Source of the DNA: Motacilla alba alba
Lineage: Eukaryota > Chordata > Aves > Passeriformes > Motacillidae
Direction: 5' to 3'
DNA length: 64,000 bases
Assembly: GCF_015832195.1 (NCBI RefSeq)
Contig: NC_052030.1
Coordinates: forward strand, 7,707,439 to 7,771,438
The position numbers were made by a program, and so were the translations under genes. The notes beneath the pieces were generated by a model. That model did not search any database. It was given only the letters and a program-made list of their open reading frames with translations, and was not told the origin of the DNA. Position 1 is the stretch's first letter, and every line of letters begins with the position of its first letter. Below are positions 23,013 through 36,130 of this stretch, one piece after another.

Positions 23013-26000
23013 AAGCTGTGAAGGATGTGATAGATGAATCACTTTTGCAGCAACCTTCTCTGCCTGAGATGTTAAGCTTCTCTGTACGCAGCGTGTACTT
23101 GAGGAAAAGATAGAAGGGATGTTCTCTGAATCAAGGGAGAGGCTGACGCACGGAGACATTTTCAGGGGAATAATTTACATATGCATTCCCTTTCTAAAAA
23201 TATCAGTCACAGTGTTGCCTCTATTTTTTGCATGCGAGGCTCTCCAGGCTGGTAGATGGATAGAACTGGGAATTTGCACTTCCATGGACCCAAATACCAA
23301 AGGGCCGCTGGGATGAGAGCATGGGATGCCTTGTGCTTTGCTCAGGGGGCAGAGTGTGGAGCTGGCTCAGCTCCAGAGGGGTGAATATGGATGTGTTCAG
23401 GGTGACAGTGCCCCAGATGTCATCTGTGCATGGTCTCATGAGTGTGGCCTGATGGACAAGGGGGGGAATCAGTACTGGCCTGTTCCCTTCTGGAGAAGGA
23501 AGCTGACGTGACTGAGCAGAAGGCAATGACCCCTTTGGAAGGGGCAGAGAAAAATGTAGGAATGCTTAATTTCCTTGATCAATGGCTAAGAGAGGTGGTA
23601 AAAGTGGCTGGCACGGCACAGTGATTGTCCTGGAGGCTGGTGGGTAGACATGGAAGGGCCTTTCCCATGGAAAAGCTGCTCCTGGCCTGAGCCCCATGCT
23701 GAGGGAGTGATGTCAAGGGTTTGCTCTGGCCCTGCCTCCTGGCATAGAGAGGAGAACTGAATTTTTAGAGGCTTTTCACATTGTCCTGCTCAGGTCCAGC
23801 AAAGCCAAAGATGAATTCCCTCTGACAGCAGTGGGAACACATCTGGGCCTGCTCTGAGCTCAGCCCACAGTTTAAACCTGCTGGACTTTCATCCTGGGGG
23901 GGAAGGCTGATGTGGGGCCAAAGCATATCCTGTCATTCCTTCATTTGAAGTGTGTCTGGGGGCCCCAACCAAGGAGTCTCAGTCTAAAGGGACGGGACTG
24001 TCCCTAATGTCCTTCCTGGGGACCTGTCCTGGGGACTGCAGGATAAGAACACCCACCTCCTGAGATCCTTAAGGCAGAACCTGTGTCTTGGCTTCATAAT
24101 AAATTAAGTAGCTCAATAGAAACACTCATTTATCTTGAACTTCTATCATGTAACATCCTACAGAAACAAAGTGGAGGAGTGCTTTGATGTCACTCCAACA
24201 GCCTTCTCCATCCCCATCTGGGTCTCCCATCTGGAATTTACCTTAACCTTTGCCTTGGGCCTGTTAGGGACTGGTGAGTAAGGAAAGGAAAAGGAGGAGG
24301 GGAAATAAAGGTACAAACTGGCCATTAATGTAAGCTGGAAAGAAAACAGGCATTGCTGCCACCAGAGGCTTGAGGTTATGAAACAGCTGTGCAGCAACCC
24401 TGGCTCTGAGTGGTTTTATGATGGAAGCTGATAAATTTATGGAGGAGATTATACAGTCCAGACTTTGCGTTAGCAGGGACCAGACTCTCCCAACAAACTG
24501 CTGGGAATTTTGTGAAGTCAGAGCCACGCTGATATAAAAACTGTGTTTGTAACCCTGAGCAAAACCCATCCTTGGCCACAGCTCCACTGCAATGACTGAT
24601 CTGAACCAGGGCCGATGCTCCCCTGCAGTGTCACAGCATCCTCCTCACACTGGGCACGCAGGGCTCTGACTAATGGGGACAGAACAAGCAAGGCTGCAGC
24701 TGAAACACCAGGGAAAAATTTTTAGTGTTTTTTTCTCTTTTTCTCTGTGGGTTTTGCTAGTACTCTCAGGAAGTCCCATTAACGCCCACTCACTCCAGTA
24801 AGACACATCATTTTGCACCTTATTGTGTCTTCTATGAAACGCTGGTACTGAGGAAGCAGTCTTGTGCTTCTTTGAAATCGTCTGTCAGAAAAAAACATCA
24901 CCCGGAACAAACAAACAACCGCAGCATCCCCGAGCACGCCGAGATTGATTTGTAGCACTTTTCTCCCCCACCTTCCCTGTGCAGAAGTGTTTTGGCAAAT
25001 CGTGAAAAATCAGAACCCTTTACTGTCAAATGCAATCTATTTCTGAGGGAGTTGCACTGAGGGCTCCGGGTGGATAGGAGGGCTCTGCCAAGGAGCTGAA
25101 CAATTCCCATCGCAGGGATGCTTGTCCAGAAGAGCACACACAGCCAGGGAAGTGTTCTGCAGCCTGTGAACGAGGACAGGAGAGCAGCGAGGAGAGCTCG
25201 CTGTGCAGGCTGCAGAGAGAGCTCTGGGAAAGAGATGCCACACCAAATGTAATACAAATGGGAGACAACCTGCCTACTCATCCATATCTAGTATTTTTCT
25301 AAGTGTTGCTGTTTTTCTGCATCCCGTTAAGCTTTTTGATTTGTTTCCATCTGTTCGGTATAGATCACTTCTGCAGTTTACTTAAAACACAAATACCCTT
25401 TATGAATCTCTACAGATGGTTTTCAAAGACTTATAGAAAGACAAAGATAAGATCAAGAAAATCTTGAGTGTTTGCCTCAGGGGAAAAAAATGGGACAGTC
25501 GCTTTGCCTTGCAGCTGCAAGCCACGTCAAATCAGACACTTTGATATGTTTCATTTTCTGTCTGAAGTCTACATCTGAAAGGCAGCCTGGCTTATTTCAG
25601 TCAATGCACAATTTTGGTTAGTCGGGGCTCTTTCTCAGCTTCTAAAAAAGATGCTCATTTGCATCCTCGAACAAAGACAGCACTTTCCCCCCCCACATTC
25701 CGTGTGTCTTCGCCAAAAACTAATCATGCTGCAAAGCCTGTGTGGGTGTGTGTTTTTCTGAGTGGTTCTCTCCGGCCTTGCTGCTCAAACTGCCACAGGG
25801 ATGGTGCTCATCCTTCCCCAGAGAGCCTCGTCCACTCTGTCGTGTTTGTGCTGGTTCTTGGTGGCTCAGGCAGAGCTGGGCTGTGCAGAGCCCCTTGGCA
25901 GTGATGCTGCAGCAGCAGCATCCCCTGCATCCCCCTGCGGGATGCACTGGGACTGTGCAGTGCCCTGCAGGATGGCACTGGGAGCACTGGGGAGGGAGCA

Positions 26001-29000
26001 GGGGAAGGTGCAGCAGGAGGCAGAACACACTGCTGGAGGACCCTGCTCCGCCTGGGCAGCTTCAGCTGCTCTTGGCATTAACTTCTCCTCAAGCCAAGGC
26101 TGTAACTGCATTAACTCTGCTGGCCTTGGTGGAGATGATAAAACCCGTGTCTGCTTGTCAGTTTAAAAACCCAATAATTTCCTACAGAAACCCCCTGAAG
26201 TATGGTAACTGATTAACTTCTACTACTACACTACTCTGCTTTAGACTCCTTGCTTGGGAGGGGGGGAACTCACATTTCTTCTCTTTTCTTTTTAGCCCTG
26301 CTGGGTCCATCCCAAAGCCATTTGACATCAAAGGGACTCTGCCCCTGGGCTTCAATAGACAGTGATGTGGGCTCTCAAAGATTGGCTAGAATAAAAATCA
26401 TTGCAGAAGTTTGAATATTTGCATTGCAGACAGGGAACAATCACAAAAAAAACCCACTCCACCTTAAATGCTCAGCATTACTTGGAGCTGATCAAAAAAG
26501 AGCCAAACCACCAACTTGTAGGAGACACACATGTTAGCACTGGACTTTATGTGCAGAGACAAGGTGTGCATTGTTTGGCCAATTAAAGAGATAAAACCTG
26601 CAGACCACAGTCAGAGAAATGAGCTGTGAAATGAGTGATGACTGGCTGAACAGGCAGGTGCACGCACAAAGGCGTATGCAAACTGTTCTACTTATCTAAA
26701 GACACTTTTATTGCCTGATCACCAATTTACAGTACAGTTCAGTTGCTCCTGAACTGCCTTTGTGCTGGGCTCTCAGATAAACAGGACAAGGAGTAGCATC
26801 CCCTGTGCTTTTCCTGCCTTTTGGAACAGGAATGATCATCAAGAGCAGAAAGGAGGTAAGAGAAAAATGGGAAGGCCAGGGTTGTGCTGGGGCACTGTGG
26901 TGGCACCTGTGGCAGTGCCAGCCTGGGGCTCATTCAGTGGTGTTGGTGCTGCTGAGCAAGTTCCTCCCTGAGCATGTTATCCACTGGGAAAAATGCATCC
27001 AGCTCCGAAATGTGGGGATGGGGAGGGGATTCCTCCTGTGCCACTTAGTCCCAGACATAAGGAACTAAATTAGGGAGGATGAATGATACATTCAGCTGTT
27101 TTGTCTTGACCCCAGCAGAGAAATTTGAGAACAAAATGTTTAAAACTTACAATTCCTGTCCAATATGGATGCAGCCAGCTCTGTGTAAATGTGTGCTTGT
27201 AACAAATGTTACTGGACAGAAGATGGCAAACCTGGTACTGAGCTTGGATTTGGGGCAGCTTTGCCAGTGTTTTCTTGTGGGAGCTGCTCACCCCAGAGTT
27301 TTTTGGAAAAAAGGGACATTTCCCATGTGTGCAATGCGAGCAAGAGGTGGCACAAGCTAAAATGCTGAATTTAAACCTTGGTACGATAGAAATACCAGCA
27401 ACTTCTATATAAATATGGGTACATATTCAGTGTAGCTCAGTGTGATGTTAAAATGGTTTTGTAGGGAAGTCAGAAGACAAGAATGTTGCTCTTGATCTTG
27501 AACGCTGAATTTGCAAATGAAGACACTTCCCCTTCCCAGCTTTCTTTGTAAGTCAAAGACAGTGTGCTTCCTGCAAGAGTTTTACAACCATATAAATCAA
27601 GCCTTTTCCAATGAAGATCTAGGATTTGCCTCAAATGGATAATTTTATAGTTTGCATCAGAAGTGTCTGCTTCTAGAGATTAATAAATCTCATAAGCTCA
27701 GCTGTGAGACTTTAACAAAAGTCAATTTTGGAATCATTACTGAACATTTACACCTGGAAATGATAACTATATTCGAGTATTTTGCATCCATAGTGAGCCT
27801 GGAACCAAATAATTGTTGGAAAGTTTCAAACTGCTTGAATGGAGCATGTATTCCATGATGAATAACCTCATCTGATGAGACTTCTCAAGAAGTAAGAAAC
27901 TTCTCAATAAACAGCTTCAACTTGATTGTTAGCTGCTGAATTCACCACTCCTGATCTTGAGTAATAGAGACAGATGCTTTTTAACCAAGAGGTTCAGGAA
28001 ATCCGAAGTTCATAAAGCCAACACATCTGGTGGCTGTGCTTGTGATGGATTTCACACTCCAGCCTGGCTCGCTGACATTTGTCTCCAAACAACATTGATT
28101 TCAAAAGCAAGGGTGAGAGCATGGCTGTGACAAATTGGTTATCAAATTAGACTGATTACAGATTTTTTTTCTTTTCTTAACACCCATTCTGTGAAATTTC
28201 CTTTTCTCAGTCTTTAGAGAGACTCATATTAAAGCTTCAGATCTAAGCCCTGCCAAACCTCCAAGTTTTTTTTCAGTTCTGCCCCCTCTCAATTTAAGGG
28301 AACTGCAGTTTCCTCCTAAAGAGACCCTCTCCTAAGGCAAGGCAGCAGAGCTGCTGGAAGCAGCTGCACTTCTGAGACAGGGAGAAGAAAGAGGGATGAT
28401 CAGCCAAGATGAAATTCCAGGGGTTTTGTCCTTTGGCTTGCTGAACAAAGTTTTATCGTAGGACAAAGAAAGAAAGGAGTCCTGGCCACTGCCTGTGAGG
28501 TTTTTTAAACGGTGTGGATCAAGCAGGAGTTGTTTTAGATAGATGAGTGTGTGCAAGGGTGCCCACGTGCATAGTGCAGGGGAGGTCTCTAGAGACTGAC
28601 ACCCTAGGAAAGAGGGGAAATACCAAATATTCATTGTCAAGTTAATGCCAGTGTTTAGTTGCTGCATGGTGGAAAAGGAGGAGTGTTGTCATTGCCCTCT
28701 AAAGGGTCCTGTAACATCCACCCACCTGTCCCTCATATGCTCATCCCTGTGAGTGGGGGAACAGCCTCCCAGATCCCTGGAATGTCCTTGCCTGGGCACA
28801 TGGATGCAGGAGAACTCGGTGAGGCCTTAGTTAACTGAAGTCTGTGGAAATGTGTCACATGTTGTGCCAAGCCTGTAGGTCTGCTGTGACGTCCTTATGT
28901 GTCACTCCAGACAGAACAGTGATTTTGTGAAGTTCACTTTGGAAAGAATTGACCTCATTATCCCAAGGTAACAGCTGCTCAAGCACATGGACTGTCAGGA

Positions 29001-29161
29001 CTCACTCCTGGTTTCCAACATGTCTCTCATGCTGCATGTTGTTGTTTCCTGAGAGCAGAGGAAAGGATGGAGAAGAGGGAAGACAAGTGGGACTGAATTA
29101 TGTATGTCACAGGGTATGGCCCTGTGACAACACCAGATCCTGGAACTCCTCAGTCTGGGAA
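23013..29161. other. Gene-free stretch
   Basis: No exon, RNA gene or repeat family recognised. The blocks at 25430-25700 (an ATTTGCAT octamer near 25657, ACTTTGATATG and AACAAAGAC, both TCF/SOX-like) and 27360-27900 (AT-rich) have the texture of conserved non-coding DNA. The open frames at 25742-26212 and 24264-24587 have no recognisable domain. Confidence 0.5.
25430..25700. promoter_or_regulatory. Candidate conserved non-coding element
   Basis: Contains the perfect octamer ATTTGCAT, the TCF/LEF-like ACTTTGATATG (near 25538) and the SOX-like AACAAAGAC in non-repetitive sequence. This is motif-based inference only. Confidence 0.28.
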
Positions 29162-29341
29162 CTGTCCCTGATGTAACACGGCCCATAGGGACATCCACGG
29201 CACTGACCCTGCACTTCCATGAGCTGTCCCTGATGTAACACAGCCCATAGGTACATCCACGGCACTGACCCTGCACTTCCATGAGCTGTCCCTGATGTAA
29301 CACAGCCCATAGGTACATCCACAGCACTGACCCTGCACTTA
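29162..29341. repeat. 62-bp tandem triplication
   Basis: Three head-to-tail copies (29162-29223, 29224-29285, 29286-29341, the last truncated by about 6 bp) beginning CTGTCCCTGATGTAACAC. Copies differ at only a few positions, so the expansion is recent. Minus-strand open frames across it (29107-29357) simply translate the repeat. Confidence 0.9.
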
Positions 29342-29882
29342 CACTGTTATTTGCCAATTTTTAAAAAACGTGTCCATATGCAAAAGAGTCTCTGCTTCTG
29401 ATATTTCAAATCTGCCATTGAAATCAAGAAAATCAAAGCCCCCAACTTTCCTCTTGACTTTGCATGCACTTGCCTGTTACCCCTACCCTGCACAAGAGCC
29501 TTTGACAAAGTGACACACCGTTGCTACTGCTCATTCCTCGCCACTGCAGGCTTTGGATGAAGCTGAGTTACGACCACAGCTGCAAAACACCGTATGGTGT
29601 TGATGATGTGGGGATGTGGTTCTCATAATGAATTCAATTAGAGCCAGTGTTAAAATGCACAGAGTGCAGCTCCACATCCCCCACTGCTCTCAGTGCTCCC
29701 AGCAGCTGTGTGCTGTTGACTCCGTGCCCTTCGCCTTGGAGGGTCGCCTCACCTTGTCTGGGCTTGTTCCCATCTGGTTCCCTCTGCAGTGGAAGGGGTG
29801 TGGGCAAAGGATGCAGCCCTAGGATGCTCACCTAGGGCAGGGTGAGCACAGCAGGGCCTTGCTTGGAGGATGGAGGTGACCT
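29342..29882. other. Gene-free stretch
   Basis: Nothing recognised. It ends at the left boundary of the third LTR. Confidence 0.55.
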
Positions 29883-30323
29883 TGTAGAGTAAAGGCAAGG
29901 CAACCCCGACAAAGGGAGAAATGACGCGTCCGACTCCATTGATATCAGAAGGCTAATTAATTACTTTATTATACTATATTATTCTATACTATATTACACT
30001 ACATCTAAACTGAATCTGCCTAGCACTCAACTCCACTCAACTGGCAGAATCTTGTGACTGTCAGGTCACTGTCACCTGACTGTCCCCACACACACACGTG
30101 GATTCAATTGGTCAGTGAATCAAAACACTCACACCAGAACCCAATTACCAATTTCCTTCAGGTAAACAATTTTCCACGATGCATTCCACTTGTGAACAAC
30201 AAGAGGAGCAGCAATTGAGATAAGAATTATTTTTTCTTTCTCTGATGTTCCTCGCTGCGATTCCCAGAAATATCCTTGGGAATTTGTGCCTTGCTGTTCT
30301 CTGTGAAGAGAAATGTGGCCATA
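29883..30323 (-). mobile_element. LTR of a related, more diverged passerine retrovirus subfamily
   Basis: It shares ordered blocks with the two LTRs at 6-8.6 kb: GACTCCATTGATATCAGAAG then GGCTAATTAATT, an AT-rich ACTATATTATTCTATACT tract, TCACACCAGAACCCAATTAC, and a GAGATAAGAATTATTTTTTC end block. A different middle section (30000-30090) marks a separate subfamily. On minus an AATAAA signal sits in the AT-rich part, as expected for R. The boundaries are inferred from alignment with the other copies. The left end is taken as TGTAGAG and the right end as GGCCATA, and I could not confirm a target duplication. No internal retroviral sequence flanks it. Confidence 0.78.
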
Positions 30324-33300
30324 ACCCTGTGTGGTGGAGAGGATGTTTGTGTTCTCAGCAGTGCCAGATGAAGGATTTGGGGGCAGGCAGCAGTAAGTCT
30401 TAACTGGAGGCAAAATATTCATGCAGGGAGACAATTTGTGAGCTGAGATTTTAATTTTTGCCTTTCTATTCCTGACCTTTGCTATAGGGAATTGAACAGA
30501 GCAGTCATCAGTTCCTCCCTCCACGTGGAAGAACACAGTTTTTGCAATCTATCCTGAGCTTTTAGGACCTCTGGGGAGTCCTCACAGCAGTGTTTGAAAC
30601 AAGTCCCTCATGCATAAAGCAATCAGGTTTTTCCAGTCACCTTTTAGAAACCCCCTCTTGGTTCCCTGCTGGGTTGGGATGCTCTGCTGAGGGGCTGTGC
30701 CCCAGGAGGGAGAGAACAATAATAACACAACTGTTCTGTGATCACCCTCTCCTCATTCACTGTATGCACTTGTTCACCTGGTATAGGGGCACTGCCAGGC
30801 TTCAGGGAAAAAAAAAGAATTAAAATCGAGTCCCACCACTGTAGCACTGGGACTTTGTAGCACAGCTAATAAATGGTGCTTGGAACACACGTTCACTCTA
30901 TCTGCAAAAGGAGGAATGTGTGGCATGTGTATTTATTTTTAAGGAAGCAATAACGTACCTTGAAAGAAATGTTTTAAAATGTTCCAAAAATTCCCCAGCT
31001 GTTTGCAATTCTGCTCAACTGTTAGAAATAAAATGCCAGTTGCATGGCACGCTGCTGCAAGGAGTCAGCTCCTTCAAATGTCCTTCTGAGCCTTGGTGTC
31101 GGCTTATTCAAGAGCCACCCTCAGCTGAGAAATCTCTAACTCGAAAGATCATTTCCCCCTCTGTTACTGAGCACCAGAATAACCTTTCACAGCATAAGTC
31201 TACCCTCCCACATATGAGCTCAGCCACTATTCCCTGAGCTCAGATTTTCTTGGAATTTCAGCTCTAACCTAAGTTCCCGGGTGATTTGTAGCAGGTCGCT
31301 TGATATCTGTCTTGGAAATGTTTTGGTGAGATGCAGTTGGATGAAAGATTGCTATTTCCAAAGCATTAGCTTCAGCTGACCCACTGGAAGAGCTCATACT
31401 CCCAGTTTTGTTATTTTGCCTCCAGCAGTTTGCTTTATTGCGAGCTCTCGAAAAAATTCTCATCCCTAGGAAACATCTCCATCGGGTCAGACAGCAACTG
31501 AGCCTCATCCCAGCCAGATACAGCAAGGCTGGCCTTGCTCACACAGCAGGAATGTGGCCCTGGGAGCCCCCTGCCCCACTGCCACCAGGGCCCATCTGAT
31601 GTGGGGAGCCTGGCCCTGTGCCCAGCATGAAAACAACAGGGTTTACCTGGGTCTGAGCTCTGCCTTGCCCTCACAGGAGCTGGGCAGGGCTTTGGGCTGG
31701 GCCCTAGGGCTGAGGTGGCCTGGCTCCAGCAGCTTTTCCAGTGCAGGATGTAATGGCACCTCAGCTGTGCAAGAAGCAGTATTAGGAAGGCAAGGTCTCC
31801 GTCACTCTGCCATAAAACAGGAACAGAGCTGTTTTTTTCAAAAGCTTTGAGGGTGACTGGACTTGTCAAAGTCCCTGGGTCACACACAAGTCCTGCTTCC
31901 AGCCCCAGGAGACCCTGGGCAAGCTGATCTTGATGTTTGACATGTCAGGTCTCTGCCTCAGCTCTGGTTCTGCACACACGCTACAGGGATTCTATCCTAA
32001 ATCTTCTCATGTGAATAAGCAAGGTTAAAGTGGTTTAACGTGAGAATTTCTCACTTCAACAAATGCATTTCTTCCCCCTGGTCTGTCTGAATCATAGAGG
32101 AAAAAAAATTGTCAGCATTTCAGCTACCAAGGATATAAAGCTGGTATTATACCTTGTAAAACAAGTGGTGCAAACCAGAGCCCTGTATAACGCTGAGTGG
32201 GCAACTCTGCAGCTGAAGTGCAATAGATTATCTCAAGCTCGAGCAGTCAGGACCATCAGTCATGTGGTTTCCAAGAAACTGAAGATTTAGACAGAGAAAC
32301 GACTTGCAGAGAGAAACTCTGTGACCACATCAGGAAAAAAAAAGCACATTTAGTCAGATCTGCTAACTAACATGGCCTGGGCACCACACTTCAAAAATAA
32401 AGAGGTTTTTTTCTTATCCTAGGGAACTGTATCTGTGTGGTTTATCTAAATTCCTGTCTTGCCTCCAAAGATTCCGTGAAGAATATTGAATGAGAAGCAA
32501 GTTAAGCCCAGGCTGTAAGTGGCTGCCTTACAGGATTCCCAGGGCTCTGGGGCCCTTGGCTGGCAACCACCTCTCCTCTCCCCTTGCAGAGGCAGGCTGC
32601 TCAGCACAGCAGAGCAGAAGAAAGGCTTTTCCCTAACAATTAATTTGTGTGACAAGATGTGCTGGAAAGAAAAAAGCAGCAGAAGAAAGGAGTTTTCCTT
32701 TTTTTGCTTGTTTATTCTTGAAGCACGCTCTGTGCACCTGACACGTTTGCTGGCTTCATTCTGGATCTAATGCAAGAAATTGGCACAGTCTCACTGCTGT
32801 GGTTAATTTTAAATGCAACAAGATCATGCTACAGTACTTGACACATCTCTAAGAGCAACATCATGACACTGTTGACACTGAATGTTCACTAATGGCATCC
32901 GCTGCCAAACTCCGATGTAAAATGAGTGGGATAACAACAGCAGCATTTAAAAAACTTCATTCAAGGGAGCATTTAAAATTTTATCAGGTCTAACTGGCAT
33001 GGTGGATTTGCAAATGTGGAGAATATCCAGTTTCCTTTGCTTACTCACAAGCATCGGTGTGCAAGCCAAGTACAGCTCCATCCCCCAGGGCAGGGAAACC
33101 CAGAGGTGCAGCAGCCATCCAAACATCTGTCCTAGCAGCATGTGGTGTCTGGCTGGACTCCTGCAAGGACAAACTCCTGGTATTTCTAGTTCTGAAGAAA
33201 AGCCTCATTATTGGGTTATTAATGGCCTTAAAACGGTTGCGTGGATAAGTCAGAATGTAACCAGTCCAGCTTTTCAGTCAATAAAATACCATATAATAAG

Positions 33301-34102
33301 ATGAAAATCAAAGTTCTATAAATAAATATGGCTGAGTTAATCATTAGCTAATGATCTGTTGGTGAGGATGTAAGCAGAAAAGAATTACTGGTTTTCTGTG
33401 TGATTGCTGTGAACATTTCTGTGTGTGGATGCAGTTATATTGGCTTAAATTTTATGCAAATACAACTTCATTCACACTTTTGCTAACACAAGCTACTTTC
33501 CTGAAAAGTACTCCTATTTAAATATTTACACCAAAAAAAAATCAGTGGGTTTTAAAACACATCCTTAGTTTGGACACTCTAAGTCACTCATTTAGATTGT
33601 CAGGACTGGGTATAAACAGGGCTCCTATCTTTGGAGCTGGTGAGAAAAGAATTGTAGGGAAAATCCTTTTTTGTACTGATGTTTCAAATCCTGCTCCCTC
33701 CCAGCAGGGAACTGTGGTAGAACTAATCAAAATGCTTGAGTCCCAATGGGTTTCCAGTATCTGTATGTCAGTGGCATTTGAAATGTAAACATTGTGAATG
33801 TTGAAATTTTTATTTGGGGGTAGGTCATGGGTTTTAATCTTTTTAAAGTGGTTCTACTCACAAAAATAGGGTTTGAAGGTCTTCCAGTAGTCTGGGGCCA
33901 AAGCAGAAAGGAATCTATTATTCTCTCTGTGCAACCTGCAGTGGAAATCCTGAGTGGGGCTTTGCTGCACAACCTCAATTCAGTGATGATGATAATAAGT
34001 TCCTCCAGTTGTTAAGTACGGCTAATAAAGTTGAAAAACACCTTTTGAAAAATGATTAGGTAGATAATAAAGTATGTCAACTTGAAAATATGCATTCTTC
34101 AT
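30324..34102. other. Gene-free stretch, AT-rich toward its right end
   Basis: No exon or repeat family recognised. From about 32780 the sequence becomes AT-rich and conserved-looking, with repeated TTAATCATTAGCTAATG-type words near 33337. Confidence 0.5.
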
Positions 34103-34184
34103 GTGATGACTGGAGATAGTTTATCACTTTATGAGTGACACATCCATTTATAAATATTTATTCTCTCCGGTGGTACTGATAAAT
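34103..34184 (+). repeat. 82-bp dispersed direct repeat, copy A
   Basis: Starts GTGATGACTGGAGATA, contains CCATTTATAAATATTTATTC and ends ACTGATAAAT. It matches copy B (34753-34833) at about 88 percent by hand alignment, with nine mismatches and one gap. The flanks do not match. It lies inside an AT-rich, conserved-looking region. Confidence 0.8.
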
Positions 34185-34752
34185 CTTTTGAGCCTATAAG
34201 CCCATTGATACATACACAGTAATATCATTTGTCTTTCCAATGCATTTTATTTATTATTGACTAATTGCCTGCCAGATTGTAAATATGATAGGGGTGGCAT
34301 TGTGCTTTGATTAACTGTATGTTAAAGTACCCAGAGGAATTTAGTTCTAGCTCTGAGCAAAGACATCCAAGGCAATAAATTGTATATTTTGAAATCAGCT
34401 ATGCAGTATGGAGCTGCAGCACTAGTTAAACAAGCTGAGCAGAGGCATTTTCCAGAGCAGTTTATTTTGATTAATGGGTTCCCAAAAGCCTCTTGCTGCT
34501 GTTTACAATGGATTTGCTGTAATATTTACAATAAACTGGGGTAAGTCAAGAGAGTTTTAATGTACTTCGACAGGTTACTTGCACTTCACAAACCCAGGGC
34601 CAGGAGTATGGTACAAAGTCAAACAGGTAAATGTTTTGTCCTCTTTTTGGCATATGTTGGGATTTTTTTCTTCTTCTTCCTCCTTTAACTCCACTCAGAC
34701 ATTTTCTTAGCTAAATGTTCAAAACCAGCTTAACACATCGTGAACCATCTCA
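34185..34752. promoter_or_regulatory. AT-rich spacer between the repeats, conserved-looking
   Basis: Dense homeodomain-like and A/T-rich words (TTATTTATTATTGACTAATT near 34246, TTTGATTAACTG near 34305). No exon or repeat family recognised. A regulatory role is inference. Confidence 0.28.
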
Positions 34753-34833
34753 GTGATGACTGGAGATAATTTATCACATTAGACCTGACACACCATTTAT
34801 AAATATTTATTCTCTGTGGTGGCACTGATAAAT
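34753..34833 (+). repeat. 82-bp dispersed direct repeat, copy B
   Basis: Second copy in the same orientation, 650 bp from copy A. It is 81 bp after one deletion, and the central TTTATAAATATTTATTCTCT is identical in both. Confidence 0.8.
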
Positions 34834-35329
34834 GGGCTGAGCAGTGTCGGCAGAGGCTCGTGGAGCTGCTTCCCTCTGCCTGGTTCTCCTGGAGCAAAGG
34901 CCTCTGGCACCAGCACCTTCCTGGGCTGGCAGGGACACAGCCCTTCTCTTGATCAACCCCATCAGAGCACTTCCAATTAGGACACTCAGGACCTCATTAG
35001 CCAGCTGCTCTCAAGCGTCCCTGTAATGAAATTCAAGGTTTTCAAGCTGCCACAGCAGCAGTTTTGTGTTCTGGGCAGCTCTTGATGCCCACCACAAATA
35101 CACATGCTTGCTCACCTCTTAGTTTTTGTTTCTTGAAGTCAGAAGGGACAAAAGTCATTGTCCTGCCCAAATAAAAATCCCTCTGTGGTGGCTGGCTGCC
35201 CGAAACACGGTGCAGGATGAGGGGTGTGTTCACATTGGAGACGCCTGCCGGCACTGCCAGCCCCTCCACTCACCCCCTCTTCCCTAAAAATTGAACTAGT
35301 TTGTCAGGCTGCACTTATGCACCGTGTAA

Positions 35330-36130
35330 TTTGACAGGAATTCTATTGTAATTAGCACCCGCTAATCACTGCCAGCCATGTTAGTTAGCTAATTGTACCT
35401 TGGGCATTCAAAACTCGGGCAAACCCAAACCTCACACATAATTTTGTTGAAATAGATGAAATAGCCAAATCTGTGTGTTCTTTTGAGGGATGTGGCTCCT
35501 TCTGAGTCCTGCAGAAACATCTCCCTTGGGGACCTTCTGGACCTTCTCCACAGGTCCCCCAACCTGGACCTGTGGGCAGCGTTTGGGTGGTGCCCTGTAA
35601 GCAGGCAGGGGAGGGGGAACTTTGTAGGACTGGTGCAAGAAATCCCCAGGGTTAGAGAGTTCCAGAAGCAAAAATGAAAGCTGCAGCCCTTGACAGATGG
35701 GCCAAGTTAAGGAGGTGTTTGGCATTTCCAACCAGGGGAAATGATCTTGCTCAGATTTTTTTTTTAAATTCTGTTTTTAACACTTGTTTCTTTACAGTTA
35801 AAGAAACAGGGAGTGCCATCACCACGGGCTGTGCAGCAGCCTTTCCTCCATGGAGGCAGAATAACCTAACTCGCTTTGATTTCCATTATGCTTTCCAGTG
35901 GATCTGAGATGTAATTAATTAATTGATTTTTGCTGCCAGTCCCCTAATTAACACTAAATAAAAATTCATGCCAGGGTTAATAGCTTTAAAGGTTGGAGGC
36001 AGGAGCTTCTGGTGCTCAGGTCTGTTGCCCGTCGAGCAGTGCATTTGGGTTATATTCCCTGCCATGCTTTTAATTCCTAATCAATTGAAAGTTAATTTTG
36101 TTCTTAACTGAAAGGGAGCCAGAAATAGGT
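35330..36130. promoter_or_regulatory. Two homeodomain-site clusters
   Basis: At 35330-35410 several TAATTA/CTAATC/GCTAAT words lie within 80 bp. At 35905-36120 there is TAATTAATTAATTG followed by CCTAATTAACAC, CCTAATCAATTG and AGTTAATTTTG. Such clustering is typical of developmental enhancers. The sequence between them (35450-35760) is ordinary. Confidence 0.3.

Noticed and set aside
22041..23021. 326-residue open frame on plus
   Set aside because: It runs through the 28-bp minisatellite, whose units lack stops in every phase. The translation is a frame-cycling repeat with no domain.
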